64,000 nt of DNA from Himantopus leucocephalus (GCA_003993805.1 RSEF01000027.1:1000690-1064689), one strand, 5' to 3'. Numbered from the stretch's first letter, positions 36,701 to 49,700 are shown. Numbers and translations are program-made. The notes: a model not told the origin generated them from the sequence alone.

Positions 36701-38960
36701 TGAGAGGTGGGGAGAAGGTCCCTGCGTGCGTAGTTTGCAGTGCAGAGAAATGCCGGATCGTTTTGGTTTTACCGGGTTGTCATTGAGCTGAAAACCATTT
36801 GCTTTCCAGCAGCGTAATGGGAACCCGTTGGGTTCAGGCGTGTCTCCCTTTGCAAAGTCTGGAGATTGTCGGCAGCGTCAACGTAAGACTATGCGAGTCG
36901 CCGTATGAAATCAGATGGAGAGTCTGCCTGCTCCAATATCCTGTCTCTGATAAAAACGTACACCTAGGGAAGAGGATAAGGATAAGGACAGTGTGTATCA
37001 CTGTTCCCCCAAAATACTCTGCTGGTCTCCATCCGCCTGGGGTCAGTCTGTCGAAGCCAGAGGTGGACGCTGGTATTAACAGCCCTGGGCTGACCTTTCA
37101 CAGTGCCTGGTGCGGAGCAGCACGCTGTTCCGCTTGTTTCGATCCCTATCTGCTCGTTTTAATTGGTGTTTCTGGGTGCGCCTGGGGACCTGGGCGCTCT
37201 CAGGAGGGACGCTAGTTTGTACCGGCCAGAGAGGATCCTAGCACTGGTGATACTGGTATCCAAACCAACCTTTTGCTGAGCGCCGAGAAGCAATAACACT
37301 CTATCACAATAAACTTCCCTGGAGAAGCAAAGAGGGGGGATTAACTGAGCAGGACTGGCAGGGAGACTTGTAGCCCCCGGGCTCGCAGCCAAGGCGCTGG
37401 CCAGTCCGGTGGCCAAGAAATGGATTGCGCCCCAGCACCGATTTGCTGCCCAAAAGCTGTGTCTCTGCACGAGAGCTTGTGGAGAGCAACGCAGGCTGTC
37501 CCGGGCTAAGGTTTCCTGGCTCAAGATGCCAATTTTCCCTTTAAGTTGGCTCTAAGATCAATATTTTGAATTCTTCCTTCGTTTTCTAAGGTCAGCATCA
37601 GGTGTTTCCAATTATCACAGAGAAGCGCCACATTACTTCATCCGGAAGAGCAGAAGAAAATAAATTGGAAATACTGATTATTTGTCTTGTGCAATTATTC
37701 TGGGAACAGTTCCCTGGGGACTTACTGCATAATGTGATGTCAATGAACGTGAGAAAAAAACCCTCCATTGTCATGAAAAACACCCACCGTGAGGAACGTA
37801 TTCAAGGTTTTTTAGTGTCCGCATGGCAGTGTCTCATCTCAGTCCCTTCTGTCCATCTCAGAGACGTGACAAAGCTGATGTGGCACTGTCTGCAGGGGCT
37901 AAATGGGGAACGTGGGAGGATGCTGCAATAATATTTAGGAGTAGCTGGAAAGGAAAATAAACAGTCCTGCTTTTCCTCTCTTGCACGGAAGGTTTGAGGA
38001 GGCTTTTTTGGGAGCGCAAGATGCAAACCGGTTGACCTCCAGCTGCCGATTCCCCCTTATTTGAAGACCCCTGACTGCCGTCGCCTTCCACTGCACCAAG
38101 AAATTGGTCCCGGCAAAGGGGGGAAAGAAGATGGGGAGGTGTTCGCTCCCCGGATGTTAAAGCCTGGTACATTGGCACAAGAGAAGTTGCTTCCTTGGAG
38201 CATCTTGTTTACAAGATTAATGGCAAAATTAAAACAACTCCTGTGACGTTGTTAAAATAACTCATATTCTCGCAGATATAAAGGAGAAAGCGGAGGGGGC
38301 GGCTCAAAAGGAGGACGCAGAGGAGATCAGAAAGCGTTTGGGAGGTGCATTTCCAAACAACCTTTCTCAGTTCTCCACGGAGGTTTTATACCTTCAGGTA
38401 TGTGGTTTTAAAATATCAACCCAGAGACAAAAAAAAAGCCTTGTCAAGAAAAAAAAAACAAAAAACATTGACGTGCCATCTCGGAGAATCATCCGGTCCA
38501 TTAACCATTGCTCAGAGAAGCACCGAAGCAGCACGTGCGCCCGCCTCGCGCTCGCCCAGCCCCATCCAACGACGTTAAGAGCAGGAGAGAGTGGGAGAGA
38601 GGAATTGCGACTATCAATTTATGCAATATTTATGGGCACCGCTACAGAGGAAAATAAAAAAGACCAGGAATCCGCACCTTTGTGTCTTGTTATACACCTG
38701 GAGCAAACGCACTTCTCTTGGAGGGGTGAGAGAATCAATTCAAACCTTCCCAAAAAGCACTGAGGACATTTCTTCGGGGAAACTCATTCTGACAACATCT
38801 TCCTTTGTGTCAAGGCGGAGTCAGTCCGTACGTCCCTCCTGGAGGAACCTTCTTTCTGCGGCAGTTTCATTTCTTTGCGGCTTTTTCCATCTAAGAGCTC
38901 CCTTCATTTTGGCTTCCCATGGGATTAGATTAAAGAAGAAAGCAGGCATTTTTAATGAAA

Positions 38961-38981
38961 NAAAAAAAAAAAAAAAAAAAA
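38961..38981. repeat. A20 homopolymer with an isolated N
   Basis: A single N at 38961 is followed by 20 As. It is one of six single Ns in the window, five of them beside homopolymers. Confidence 0.9.
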
Positions 38982-40025
38982 GTCATCAGCCATCAGAAGA
39001 GCCAAATGCTGGAGCCTACAGGGAAGCATTAACAAAAAAGTCCCGACTGGGTGGGATGGGAGAGGGGATGGCTTGCCAGGGGCTGGCCCGTGGCCGGGAG
39101 AGGGGCCAGGCTTGAGCTGAGCCAGGTCCCAGTGTCCTTCATGCCGTACCAGCCTGGGCCTGGAAACCTGCTGGTCCGGGGAGGAGAGCTGGGCAGGGAA
39201 ACTGAGGCACGGAGCGAGGTGTCCATTCACATCTCAGAGCACGTGTGACACCCCCAGTGTCCTTCCCGTGTGCCCGGGGGCAGCTCGCAGCCCGACGCAG
39301 GGTTGCAGCGGAGCCCTGTGAGCCCAGCGGGGTTTTGGGGGTGCTCTCCCGGCTCTGCCCCCCCCCCCCCCAGCTGCCACCCAGCCTTGAGCACAGCCAG
39401 CCCGGGGTGAACCGGGGACGCGGGTGGCACGTTCAGCTCACAGCTCTGCTGGCCGTCCAGCCGATTGCCCAAGTTGCTCCTTCCTGTGCCATCAGCCTTG
39501 TTTTTAACCTCTGCCACCAACTCTCCCTTAGAAGCAAGCCCCGAGGCCAGATCCAGTCGGGATGGGAGCTAAAATCCCCCCAGGCATCCTCCAGAGCTCC
39601 TCGGGAACTGCAGCTGTGGCTTTGCAAGAGGGTGCGTGCGGAGCCGGGACAGCGCTCACAAACAGACCCCACCGCGGGGACGACGGTGCCGCATCCCTGC
39701 GAGGTGCAAACCCCTCGTGCATCCCGGTCTGCGCGGATGCCGCTCGGCCCAGTAACAACACGCACAGGGAATATTGGCTGGATGCGAACAGCCGACCTTC
39801 CCCGAGAGTGGCGGCTCAGCCCGTTTCCACTGTAGAGCACCGGTGGCGTTTAGAGGCGTTTAAGGGTGTGGGGCCAAATCCTGATTCTCATTCCCCCTCC
39901 TGGGAAAACGTGCTGTGCCTCTCCTGAAGTTCATGGGGAGGGACCGAAACTTTCTCTGCCGACAGCGAGAGCAGAATCCAGCCCTGAGTGTTCAAAGTTT
40001 CCCAGTGTTGGGCTTTGTTGGGTGG

Positions 40026-40050
40026 TTTTTTNTTTTTTTTTTTTTTTTTT
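40026..40050. repeat. T-run with an isolated N
   Basis: Six Ts, one N at 40032 and 18 Ts. It is probably a gap-closing join in a homopolymer. Confidence 0.9.
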
Positions 40051-40645
40051 AAATCAATGTCATTTTAAAATTATATAACTGCAAAAAAGCATCAGAAAAA
40101 CTTAGGGATGGTGCTTCTATTTTATCAAACCTTTTCTCCATTAGTCTTCCCACACAACTGCTGTCACCCATTAGCCTGCCAAAGAAGCGTTAGATGGATC
40201 CTTTCTGTTTGGCAGCTCGGCAGGTAACACCTACCTGCCCCGCCAGCCAGCCCCGCTCCCGTCCTGCCCCGCATCCCTGCGGACAGGCTTTGCCCGTGCC
40301 AAGGACAGCGGGAATATTAGCGGGGACAGTCTTTTAACGCCGACCCTGCGTCCTCTAGTCCTGGCCAAATCACATAAAGAAGGGAAAAGCCCCCAAAGTC
40401 TCCTTCTGCAGCCACTGCTGGTGTCGGCAGAGTTTGCAGCCACCCGGGATTTCCGCGGATGGGAATCTCCTCGATGAACCCGTGCTGAAATACCCGGCAA
40501 TATTCCCATTGAATTTGAAAGGAATCAGAGCAACTTCGGGGCTGTCAAAATTTGTCCTTTGCAATAGTTTTTGACGGGAATTCAGGGGTTTTTGACGGAG
40601 AGGGGGAGTCTTCTCCTTGTGCGGGAAGGGCTTGTTACCCTTGGG

Positions 40646-40995
40646 AAACATCACCGGAAATCCCCCGATCGCTGCAAACAGCCGCCGTCGCCCCGGGAGT
40701 CTCCACGCGCCTTCACTCTGCCGCGCCGCGGGGTGAACGTGTCAGGAGCGGAGTTAGGTCGACGCTGAGTCTGCTGGAGACTTGCCCTCTTACGCGTCCA
40801 GCCGCATCCCTCAGGTACACCGGCAATTTTTATAATAATTGCATTTATTGATTTCTTCCAATGTGACCTCTGCGCTCAGCCGGAGCACGGGGGAGTGCGA
40901 GCAAGCCTGAGGGTGCGCACGCGAATGTGAGACACGCGCGAATGTGAGACGCGCGCCCTTCCCAAACACCAGCCCGCGCGCGTGCCTCTCTCCCA
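40646..40995. other. CpG-rich patch with alternating purine-pyrimidine runs
   Basis: CpGs are dense at 40660-40810 (ccgccgtcgccccgggagtc, ccgcgccgcggggtgaacgt). At 40917-40952 a short imperfect duplication gives cacgcgaatgtgagac twice, ending in gcgcgc, and cccgcgcgcgtgc follows at about 40973. Such alternation can adopt Z-DNA. It may be an orphan CpG island within the intron; no first exon is recognised. Confidence 0.4.
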
Positions 40996-41790
40996 GTCCT
41001 CCAGACGTCTGTCCCCCAGTCACCGTTCATGCTGGGGGCCCCCGATGCGGTCAATTGCTCACAAACAAAGAAAAAAAACACCCCTAAACTTAGAATTTTT
41101 GCAGCAGCAAATTATGGTGCAATTCTTTGCGCCGCAAAACATTCCCAGCAACGAATAGATTTGGGGATGGGGCGGTTTCAGCGACGGCTTTGGGGGCAGA
41201 TCCTGGCGGTGGGACCTCCCCAAGGCTGCTTAATCCTTACAGCGCTGGCCGAAGCCTCCGTGGGGAGACCTCAGACTGGCCCGGGGAGTGAAATATTTGC
41301 TTTCCAACAGACGACCCTCGTGCAGCAAATAAAGGAGCCTCTAAACGCGGCCCCGGTGCTGCTGATGTTGCTTCTTGCAAGAGGTGACTGTCCCCTTTTA
41401 TCCCAGCCGAGCCGCGCTCCTCTCTCAGCGTTTGAAGCGTGCCTTTCCCTGCTTCCCTCCCTGCTGCTCTAAAGATCGGGGCTGCGGCAGCCTCTTCGCC
41501 TTCGCTTGTGTTCGAAATAATAGCAACAGGTTTAAGAGGAGAAAGGGCTATTTCCCACCTGGCTCCCAGAAGAGTCTTCAAATAACCAGGAAAGACAACG
41601 AATAAATATTAACTTAAGAAATTGCTCCCTTAACTTGATTTAGAAGCAAACCTCCCCGGGAGAGATGTAATTTTCGGTCCCCTTCAGCATCCAAACACGG
41701 CGCAGCTTTCCTCTGTGTTTGCTAGGTCCAGTAAATTTAACCCGCGAGAAAAGGGCTCAGCAGAGGCGGGAAGGCTGGAATTAAGAGAGC

Positions 41791-41832
41791 GGGGCAATTT
41801 TCTTTCCAGACGGGGCAATTTTCTCTCCAGAC
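41791..41832. repeat. Two-copy 21-bp tandem duplication
   Basis: The 21-bp unit ggggcaattttctttccaga plus c is followed by a second copy with one change (ctctcc for ctttcc). Confidence 0.92.
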
Positions 41833-43453
41833 GGAGGAGATGACATGAAATATTCACCAGGACTCCTCCCATGCGTCCTAGTGTGACTGCAGGGGCTGGT
41901 GTGCCGGTGCCACGTTCAGCCCTAAATGTCCGCAGGGAAGTTCCAGGCTCCCATTTTTCAGGAATTTCCTTGGAATATGAGATTTGAGGTCAGGTCCAGA
42001 AGAGCCTCCAGACCCACTTTCACAGCCCAGCCTCACGCCCACGTAGTATCCAGAATTATCCCCCACCCCAAGACAGGGGAGCCGGGCTCTCCGCTTCCCA
42101 CCATTGCATCCCTCTACCATGTATGAAGGTGTGGGTGACGTCTAACCCCCACGTGGATCAGCTCACGGCCACGCAGCCCAGGACCAAAGCACTGAATTGC
42201 ACAGATCTGAATAGGAAAGCGAGCTTAGAGGTTAGGGTTTTTTTTTTTCTTTAGCTAGATTCTTTTTTAATTAAGCCAGAACGTCTCCCGTGGCGGTGTA
42301 CACAAAGCGGTAAAAAGCTTTGGAGCGTGATTAAACACCCGAGTGAAGCAGCGACAGCATCGCTCCTGCTCCCGCGCTGCGCAGCCCATCAGAAATAAAG
42401 ACGTGAGCTAAAATAGCAGGAGCTCGCCCAGAAAAAACGCCAGGCCACTCTAAGCAAACTTCAGCCCTTTATATACAGAGGGGGGGAAAAAAAAAAAAAA
42501 CCAAGAAAAACAAAACACAACACAAAACGACAGCTGCAGCGCTGCTCTGTGAAGAGCCGCCCCAAGGCTCCGGAGCTCAGAGACACAAGCACTCTCTCTC
42601 CAAAAAGGACATAATATTCCATTTTCTTTTTTGTCCTCCTGAAGATGGAATAATTTCTCCAGCCTCTGGCCGCGTCTCACGCATCCCCCCCTTTCCTGCA
42701 GTCTTGCGGGGCTCCTTTTTAAAGGCGTTGCCGTCTCTTTTCTCATCTCTGCGCTCCGTGGTGGGCGGGATGGATGCGGGATGACTCTGTCAGGGCCAGT
42801 TAACGGGGCAGAAGTATACCCAAAGCTCGGGTGTCGGGTACCAGCCTCCTCTTCTGCCTCTCTGCATTCCCTTCCAGTCCCCCAGAGAGAGCAGCAGTGA
42901 TTTGCTCCAGCTCGCAGGGTGCCGCGTCACCCTCTCCTGCCCATCACGGCCGCGCGACGCGTCACCGTGGCCGAGCTAAAACTTTGCAGCTGGCCAAGTG
43001 CTGGGGCTCGGCAGGGATGGAGGGGAGGCTCCTGGGCAGCCCTCACAGCTCCCGCCAAGCGGGGTGGTGGCCACAGGGCCACCAAAATGTGTGGAGAGCA
43101 CTGCAGCGGGTGGTGGGTTGTCCCCTTGTTGCCTTGTGACCACGGTACCGGTAGGTACCAGATGCTCCATGCTCGATGGCAGATCTATTGAGTGCAACAG
43201 AAAAGGAGCTTACCGATATTAAGAGGCTGTGAAAACTTTGCTTTTTAATTTGCTCAAAAGACTTCATGTTAAAATTAGTTCTTAAGAAATCCAGAGGTAT
43301 TTTCATTTGTTTCACTCCCTCTCCTCTTTTCTTCAGTGGTGAAATGGAAAACAGGGGGGGGGAAAAAAAAAAGGGAGATAATTGGGAGGATGCCAGCTGA
43401 GAAGTTTAAAATAGATTAAAATCATTCCTCTCTTCTACCTGCAGAAGGAAAAA

Positions 43454-43476
43454 ATATATACATATATATACACACA
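43454..43476. repeat. TA/CA microsatellite
   Basis: A short run of atatatacatatatatacac followed by aca is visible directly. Confidence 0.85.
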
Positions 43477-43699
43477 GAGGCATATTGGTTCTGTTTTACC
43501 TCAAACCAGGACAATATTACCATTTTGTTCCTTTAGGGAAAGTTAGAGAATAATGGTTGTGTCAGGAAATGCCAATTTAACTGGACTTTGCTAATGGGGC
43601 GTGGGCCAGCCCTGTCCTCTGTGGCACTGCATAGGCCCTTGGAAAACCTATAATTGGTTTTTAAATGTATTTTAAGCCCCCGGACCAGCCCTCTCCAGC

Positions 43700-43731
43700 C
43701 ACGTGTCTCAGTGTCNCGTGTCTCAGTGTCC
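43700..43731. other. Single N between duplicated 14-base flanks
   Basis: The sequence cgtgtctcagtgtc occurs immediately on both sides of the N at 43716. This is the signature of two contig ends that overlap but were placed side by side, so the duplication is probably an assembly artefact. Confidence 0.8.
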
Positions 43732-44433
43732 CCCCCAAAAAAAAAAAAAAACCTGGGATGAAGGAGGAGTAAATCCTTTCAAATGGGCAGGGGCGGGGGA
43801 CTCCCTGCACGTGCATCCCAGCTGATGTCAAGGCAAATGTGACACCTCCACAGGGGAGTGACAGCCGGGTCCCCCACCCCAGCTGACATGTGGCTCCTCC
43901 TGAAGTCTTTCCAGTTAATCTGTAGCAGCCTCCTGCGTAACCCTGGAAAACCCCACTTGTATTTGCTTTCCACACACTGTGAGTCCCAGCGTAATCCCCA
44001 GAGGAGCAGCAGCATCTTTACTCGCTTGGGCATTTGTTTGATCTCTCTTGGGTTTTTTGTTGTTTTTTTTTTCTCTTATACACGCACGAGGCATGGAAAA
44101 TGAGATATCAAAAGTTTCCCTATTTCTGGATCTGAAAGCAGAGTTGTAAAATGCGAACTGTTTTACTGCTCTGCTGATGCCAGAATGCGTGCAGCAGGTT
44201 AAGAAAGAGGCTACTGACATATTATTTATGGGCCTTCAATATTTTATTATGGATCAAGTAGTTCACCTCCCTACGTTAAAAACACACAGCCCCGAAACAC
44301 CGCAGACCCAGAAAAATCCCCGTAACGGGTGTAGTGCAGGGCGGTACCTGGGAGGCTTCTGCTCTGAGAAGCCTCAATTAATTCGGAGAATTTCACAGCT
44401 GGAAGCTCAATAGCTTACTTTCAAGGAAAATAA

Positions 44434-44434
44434 N

Positions 44435-44475
<41 letters not shown>

Positions 44476-44494
44476 CCCCCCCCCCCCCCCCCCC
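44434..44494. repeat. A36-C21 homopolymer junction with a nearby N
   Basis: After an N at 44434 and three Ts come 36 As and then 21 Cs with no interruption. Two adjoining long homopolymers of different bases are rare in nature and may partly be a gap-filling product. Confidence 0.93.
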
Positions 44495-45180
44495 TTTGGA
44501 ATAAAGGTGGTGTTTGCGGGGCGGCAGCACCCCGCGGGTTCCCCAAAACTGCGCTGGTCTCGGACGGCACTGGGGTGGGTTTGTCACATACTGTGGGATT
44601 CGAGGCGGCAGTGACAGGCTGAGGTGGTAGCGTCCATGGAAACCCCATTTCCAAGTGGTTTATGACTTTCTGGTAACATGGTGGCTCCAGCAGGAAGGGT
44701 TTTTGCGGCAGTCAGGCAAGGCAGAGAATTCTCCTGGAACGCCTGGTGCTTGCGGAACGCGACGGCGGAGCACGCTGGGTGCGCTCCGAGCTACACCGAC
44801 CCGCGACACCCGATCTGCCCCACCGGGGCGGCTCGTCGGGTGTTGGTACCCGGATCATACGCCAGCCGAGGGGGCGGCTCTGCGCGCTGCCCGGCTGTGC
44901 TCAGCCGGTGCTTTCCGCACCACCATCTCCAGCGGCAGCGGGAGATGCTTCTGTGCAGGGAGTGACAGTGCCTTTCCCAGCCAACGGGGACCTCAACCTC
45001 CCGCCTGGGGACAACCGGATTTTCGGTGTCTGCCCCTGTTCTCCTTGGCTTGATCTCTCGAGAGCTACACCCAAGCCTTTTGTTTGTCAGGGGCTTTGAC
45101 AGCACAAAAGCCAGTGCTGCAAGGTGGGGATCAGAGTCCTGCACCCTTTCATCCCATCCCGGTAATCTCACCTCCTGCTT

Positions 45181-45572
45181 TTTGGAAAGGCTGAGGGACT
45201 GGGGTCGTTTCAGTCTGGAGAAAAGACTGAGGGGGGATCTCATCAACGCTGATAAATACTCAAAGGGAGGTGCCAGGGGGATGGGAACAGTCTTATTTCA
45301 GCGGTGCCCAGTGACAGGACAAGAGGGAACGGGCACAAACTTGAGCATCGGAAGTTCCATCTGAACCTGAGGAGGGACTTCTTTGCTGTGAGGGTGGCAG
45401 AGCAGTGGCACAGGCTGCCCAGAGAGGTGGGGGAGTCTCCCACTCTGGAGCCATTCCCAACCCGCCTGGACGCCGTCCTGTGCCACTGCTGGAGGTGACC
45501 CTGCTCTGGCAGGGGGTGGCACTGGGGGAGCTCCAGAGGGCCCTTCCCACCCTCACCAGCCTGGGATTTTAG
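45181..45572 (+). mobile_element. CR1 LINE, about 390 bp of the 3' part, sense
   Basis: Recognisable CR1 landmarks appear in order: tttggaaaggctgagggact, ggagaaaagactgagggggg, aacctgaggagggacttctt, gcacaggctgcccagagagg, and finally cccttcccaccctcaccagc. The end lacks a clear octamer tail (cctgggatttta). The element is 5'-truncated and codes for nothing intact. The opposite-orientation CR1 at 45864 lies about 290 bp further on. Confidence 0.88.
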
Positions 45573-45863
45573 GGACAAACCCTGCTATAAACCAGGTGAT
45601 ATCGAGGCTTTTGCAGAGCTGATCCACGTCCTGGGTACAATCATGCCGTTACTACCAAGCCGTAACTCATTGTAGCGCTGAGCCGGGGATAAATCTGCTG
45701 CCCACTCACCCACCAGGAATTGCTCTGCAGAACTGAGCAGCGGAATAAATCCCATAAATCCCCTGGGATGCACTAACTCCCCTTCACAGCGGTGGAGTGA
45801 AGCTGCAGCACTGCAAACCAAGCCCTGAAACCTCGGGAACTCTTTTGCCAAATTCACATTTTG

Positions 45864-45945
45864 TAGAATCATCGAATGGTTTGGGTTGGAAGGGACCTTA
45901 AAGACCNNNNNNNNNNACCAGGGCACACTGCTGGCTCATGGGCAT
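45864..45945 (-). mobile_element. CR1 LINE, antisense, with a 10-N gap
   Basis: The left part (tagaatcatcgaatggtttg, then ggttggaagggaccttaaag) is the complement of the CR1 3' end. After ten Ns the sequence accagggcacactgctggct plus catg matches a CR1 region several hundred bases more internal, also antisense. Confidence 0.82.
45907..45916. other. Assembly gap, 10 N
   Basis: Ten Ns join non-adjacent parts of CR1, so the drawn size is unlikely to be the true one unless the copy is internally deleted. Confidence 0.95.
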
Positions 45946-46717
45946 CCTGTTGTCCACCACGTGTCCATCCTGTTGTCTTCCCTCTCCTGACTCCCAAATC
46001 CCCCATTTCCCCATGATTTTCAAATCCCCCATTCCCGCAGGTTCAGCACGAGCTCTTTGGCTGTTCGCACCATTTGGATGCGGTAGCTGAGGACGTTACC
46101 ACCCGCAGCCCCAACCAGCTGTGCTCCGTGTCACCTCTTTGCCTTCAGACAGCAAATTCTGAGTCTCACCAGGACTCATCAGCCTTTTCGTCTGTCATCA
46201 ACTGCTGTCCAAGCCCTGGCAATAGAAAGTCTCTGCAGAATTCGTAACTGTTAGCCAGCAGCTGGAAATTAGCAGTAATTTTCTTAATATTGGCTATGTA
46301 GAAGACAATGAGAATGAACACTTCCACTGATTGCTGTGGATGCCCAGCTAAATTTGCCCGTCCTTCTGGCCCTCCCATTCCCCAGACCTTCGTCACCTAC
46401 GAAGCCACGGCGGGGGTCATGATCGCTGAAGCCAGCAGTGGCCTTTTAGCACAGCGATTTGCAGAAGAGCCGCTATGAGCCAACAGCATTTTGTAGCAGC
46501 GATGTCACCTACATGTGAATGACTAGCAGGGCCATTAGAGTCTTTTTAGCCGCATGACTGTGCCATGTTCGGTTTGAACACAGAAATCCAGCGAGGAATG
46601 TAATTTTGGACACAAAGATGCCTGGACACGCCAAACTCAACAGTGAGAAGTTAGGGGGAAACTGCAGCTTTGGGGTATATTTGGCTGTGGGAATGAGGCC
46701 AGGTCAAGGAGTTGCTG

Positions 46718-46759
46718 CCCATTCCCATTCCCGTTCCTGTTCCCATTCCCGTTCCCACT
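46718..46759. repeat. Hexamer microsatellite (cccatt/cccgtt), seven units
   Basis: Seven 6-bp units are visible: cccatt twice, cccgtt, cctgtt, cccatt, cccgtt and cccact. Confidence 0.93.
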
Positions 46760-49700
46760 CAAGCCACTCATTCATCTACACACTCCAGGACACAACATCC
46801 TCAACATGTTGGGATACCTCTTTGTGTAGCCATGGCGTAACACACATTAAGCGGCTCCGCGCTAACTCAACCCTCCCGTCAACGCATGGCATCGATGTCT
46901 ATCCCCAGCACCCGCGCCTCCTAACACGCTGAGAGTATTCAGCTCTTAAAATGCAGAAGATGCACCTCCAGAATCCAGAAATTAGGAGCCACCTGCATGA
47001 AGTCATCAGGGCAACTTCATTGTTGCTTCCTTGTGCGTGTCCATTATTGTACAACTGGATATTAATGGTTTTGCAAAAGCCCTGTCCCAGTCAGTGCCCA
47101 GGATGGAGCTCCTTTAGGGAAGCAACTGTGGCTGCGTAGAGAACACGGGTTTTTGAAGGCCTGGAGGGAATGAGAAGGTCTTGCTCTGCTGGGACACCCG
47201 GGTACACACAAGTGCAGCCCTTTATTTCTTTGCCTTTAGGTGGAGAACCTGTACAAAGTGACAGTTTCTCCTCTCGCGTTCCTCCTGGACCTTTCCTGCC
47301 TTCGAGCAGCCCAGGCTTTCTGCAAGAAGCCAGTTCCATGGCTGGTTTGGGCTGTGCCTTGTTTTTACGCTCTGTCACAGGGTCCTGATTTCTGAAATGA
47401 TGTCATCACAAGCTCTTGATTAAAGGGTATCTAAAATGCAAGTAATATTTTGATGAGCAGAGATCACTAGACTGCACGTAGACGTCGAGGGCACTTCTTA
47501 CTGCAGCAGAATCACTGAAGTGAACATTTTAGATACTTGTACTTCTCACGTGCTGCTATTCTCAGAGATTTAATCTTGTGCTTGTCACAAGAATTGCTGG
47601 TTTGTCCCTCTGCGGCGGCGTCAGAGTCACTCATAGACCATGTTCTGTTCTCCGCTTGATGGATGGGAAATATAAAACCAAAAACTTTTTTCACGCAAGA
47701 GTTAAGCACTTGTGGATTTCCACCCAGGGATGAATTTAGACATTTCAGTATTGGGTTTTATCACAAATGGTGGGAAGGCGAATTGGAATTGTAATGTTCT
47801 ATTTTCCTTGTGGAACAGAGTATCAAAATGATTTCAATTTGGAAATGTCAAATGTCACTTATCGGATGAAATATTTTGTCACTTCTGAAGCTGATGAGAA
47901 GGCATCTTTGGTTTTGAGCCACTATGGCTCATACACTTTAGGAGATGATGCCCTCCTTGGGAAAGAGTGGCTGGTCCCCGGAGCAGCATGTGGGACGCTG
48001 TGCACAAATGCCCATGAGGGCGGTCAGGCCCCTGTGCGTGCTGGCCCCAGAAATCTCGCATTTCTTCTGTACAGTAACGCCCACGCTGCCCAGAGCGTGG
48101 GGAAGGGCAGAGCCACGCGGCCGAGCCCCCTCGGGTAGAGGCAGGTATGGGGTAGGGCAGCAGTGGCCCTGGAGATACTTTAGCTCAGGCCAAGTGGAAG
48201 AGCTCTAGGTATCCGAGTGGGGTTTCTGGCACATCGTGCCTCACCAAGAAGACCTCCGTGTGCTTCTAAGGCACTGACTACCCCTACAGCAGCTTTTTTC
48301 TCTCTATTTTCTATTCATCAAAGTACCTAAGATAGAAAACTACAGAGAAAGATGCAATGTCTTTTCCAGTTGCAGTTGCAACTCCAAAGTCTGCCGTTGC
48401 TCTGCTCATGGAAGATCTCCCCGCCTTCTTTCTCCAGCCACACGTTCCCAGGAGACGGCGTGTCTGCAGTGAGTTGGTCTGGTCTTGGGACCTTTGGGTA
48501 GCTCATGTAATGCCCAGTATAAAACCATCACAGCAATAAATCTTCCCTGGCAACGTCCTGTCCTTGGGAGCACGCTCTCCACGTGTGAGCTGGACACTTC
48601 ACGTTAATAGGCCAAGAAGATAATTCTGCGCTAGTGGGAGCCTGGATTTGCAGACTCTTCTGGTTATCTGATAAAATAATTCAGGCACAGAGAACAGGCT
48701 TCTAAGCGACAGGACGGCATGGGGGGCTGATAACACTTTCTTTTATGTCCAGGAGCATCTGAATCTCACTTGGGTTATCTAGAAGGGAATTATAATGACA
48801 ATGATTGTGTCCAACTGAGAGCAGGGAAACACAAAATGATCTTAAAGCACTATTAGTAGCAGGACACTGAGAGGAAAATGTCAATACTTTTACTTCCCCT
48901 TTCTAATGTGTTTTTCACCAAAAGCTCTCACAGCTCTTTTTAGTCATTAGCTAAGCAAACCTCACAACCCTCCTGCAAGAGAGGCATTAAACTCTCTTAC
49001 TTTTTAGTAGTGTGAAAGGGGGGGTCAATAAGAATGGGGATTGGCAACCCTGAGCTTAAAGACAACATTGCTGTGAAACGACCATGGAATATCTGTAAGG
49101 AAATACAGTCCTCCTGTTCTCCTCCATGACCACATCTAGTAATTTTTCACTGTATCTCAGACATATCCTTTCTCTAGCGGCTGCTTGACTGGAGTTCAGC
49201 CTTTCTGACGCCAAAATTATCCCTGTGGAGGAACCTATTACTTGTCAGAGCCCTTGTGGTGGCTGTCTCGGTGTGACGCTTATAGGTAATTCCCGGGCTG
49301 AACATTTTTACCTGCCAGAAGTGTGGCATGGTGTGTCCCTTCCCCCCAGAGGACATTCAGACAGTGACAATGGCAGTAGCCAGAACATCACAGCCACCTC
49401 CAACGTGCCAGCATCATGCTGAGACATCCTCCAGATGCTCATGACTTACGGCGGCTACGGCAGACAGTAGAGCCCTGGAGCATCTGGCTATGGATATCTG
49501 ATCTTAGCTCATCTGCTGGGCAACCGCCAGCCTGTTCTTGGCTGCTTAAAGGTCCCCAGAGAGGAGAAGGACTACAAAAAGAGAGGTCAGACGAGCGCAG
49601 AAAGGGAAAATAAGGAATCGGGCAGGAAGAGAGGTACTAAGTGAAGAACAGTCCTGCTGTCCCTCAGAAATTAATTCATGTCAGTGTGAGTCTCTGGTTT

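Larger units (their letters stand above)
33096..40645. other. Non-coding stretch
   Basis: No gene is recognised. CpG-rich patches occur at about 34290-34600 and 36540-36700, an AT-rich stretch lies at about 36380-36480 and again near 37540-37700, an A-run with an isolated N sits at 38961-38981, a C14 run at 39358-39371, and a T-run with an N at 40026-40050. Confidence 0.5.
40996..45180. other. Non-coding stretch
   Basis: No gene is recognised. Visible items are the 21-bp duplication at 41791, a TA-rich microsatellite at 43454-43476, the N at 43716 between duplicated flanks, the A36-C21 run at 44438-44494, and CpG-rich sequence at about 44750-44960. Confidence 0.5.
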
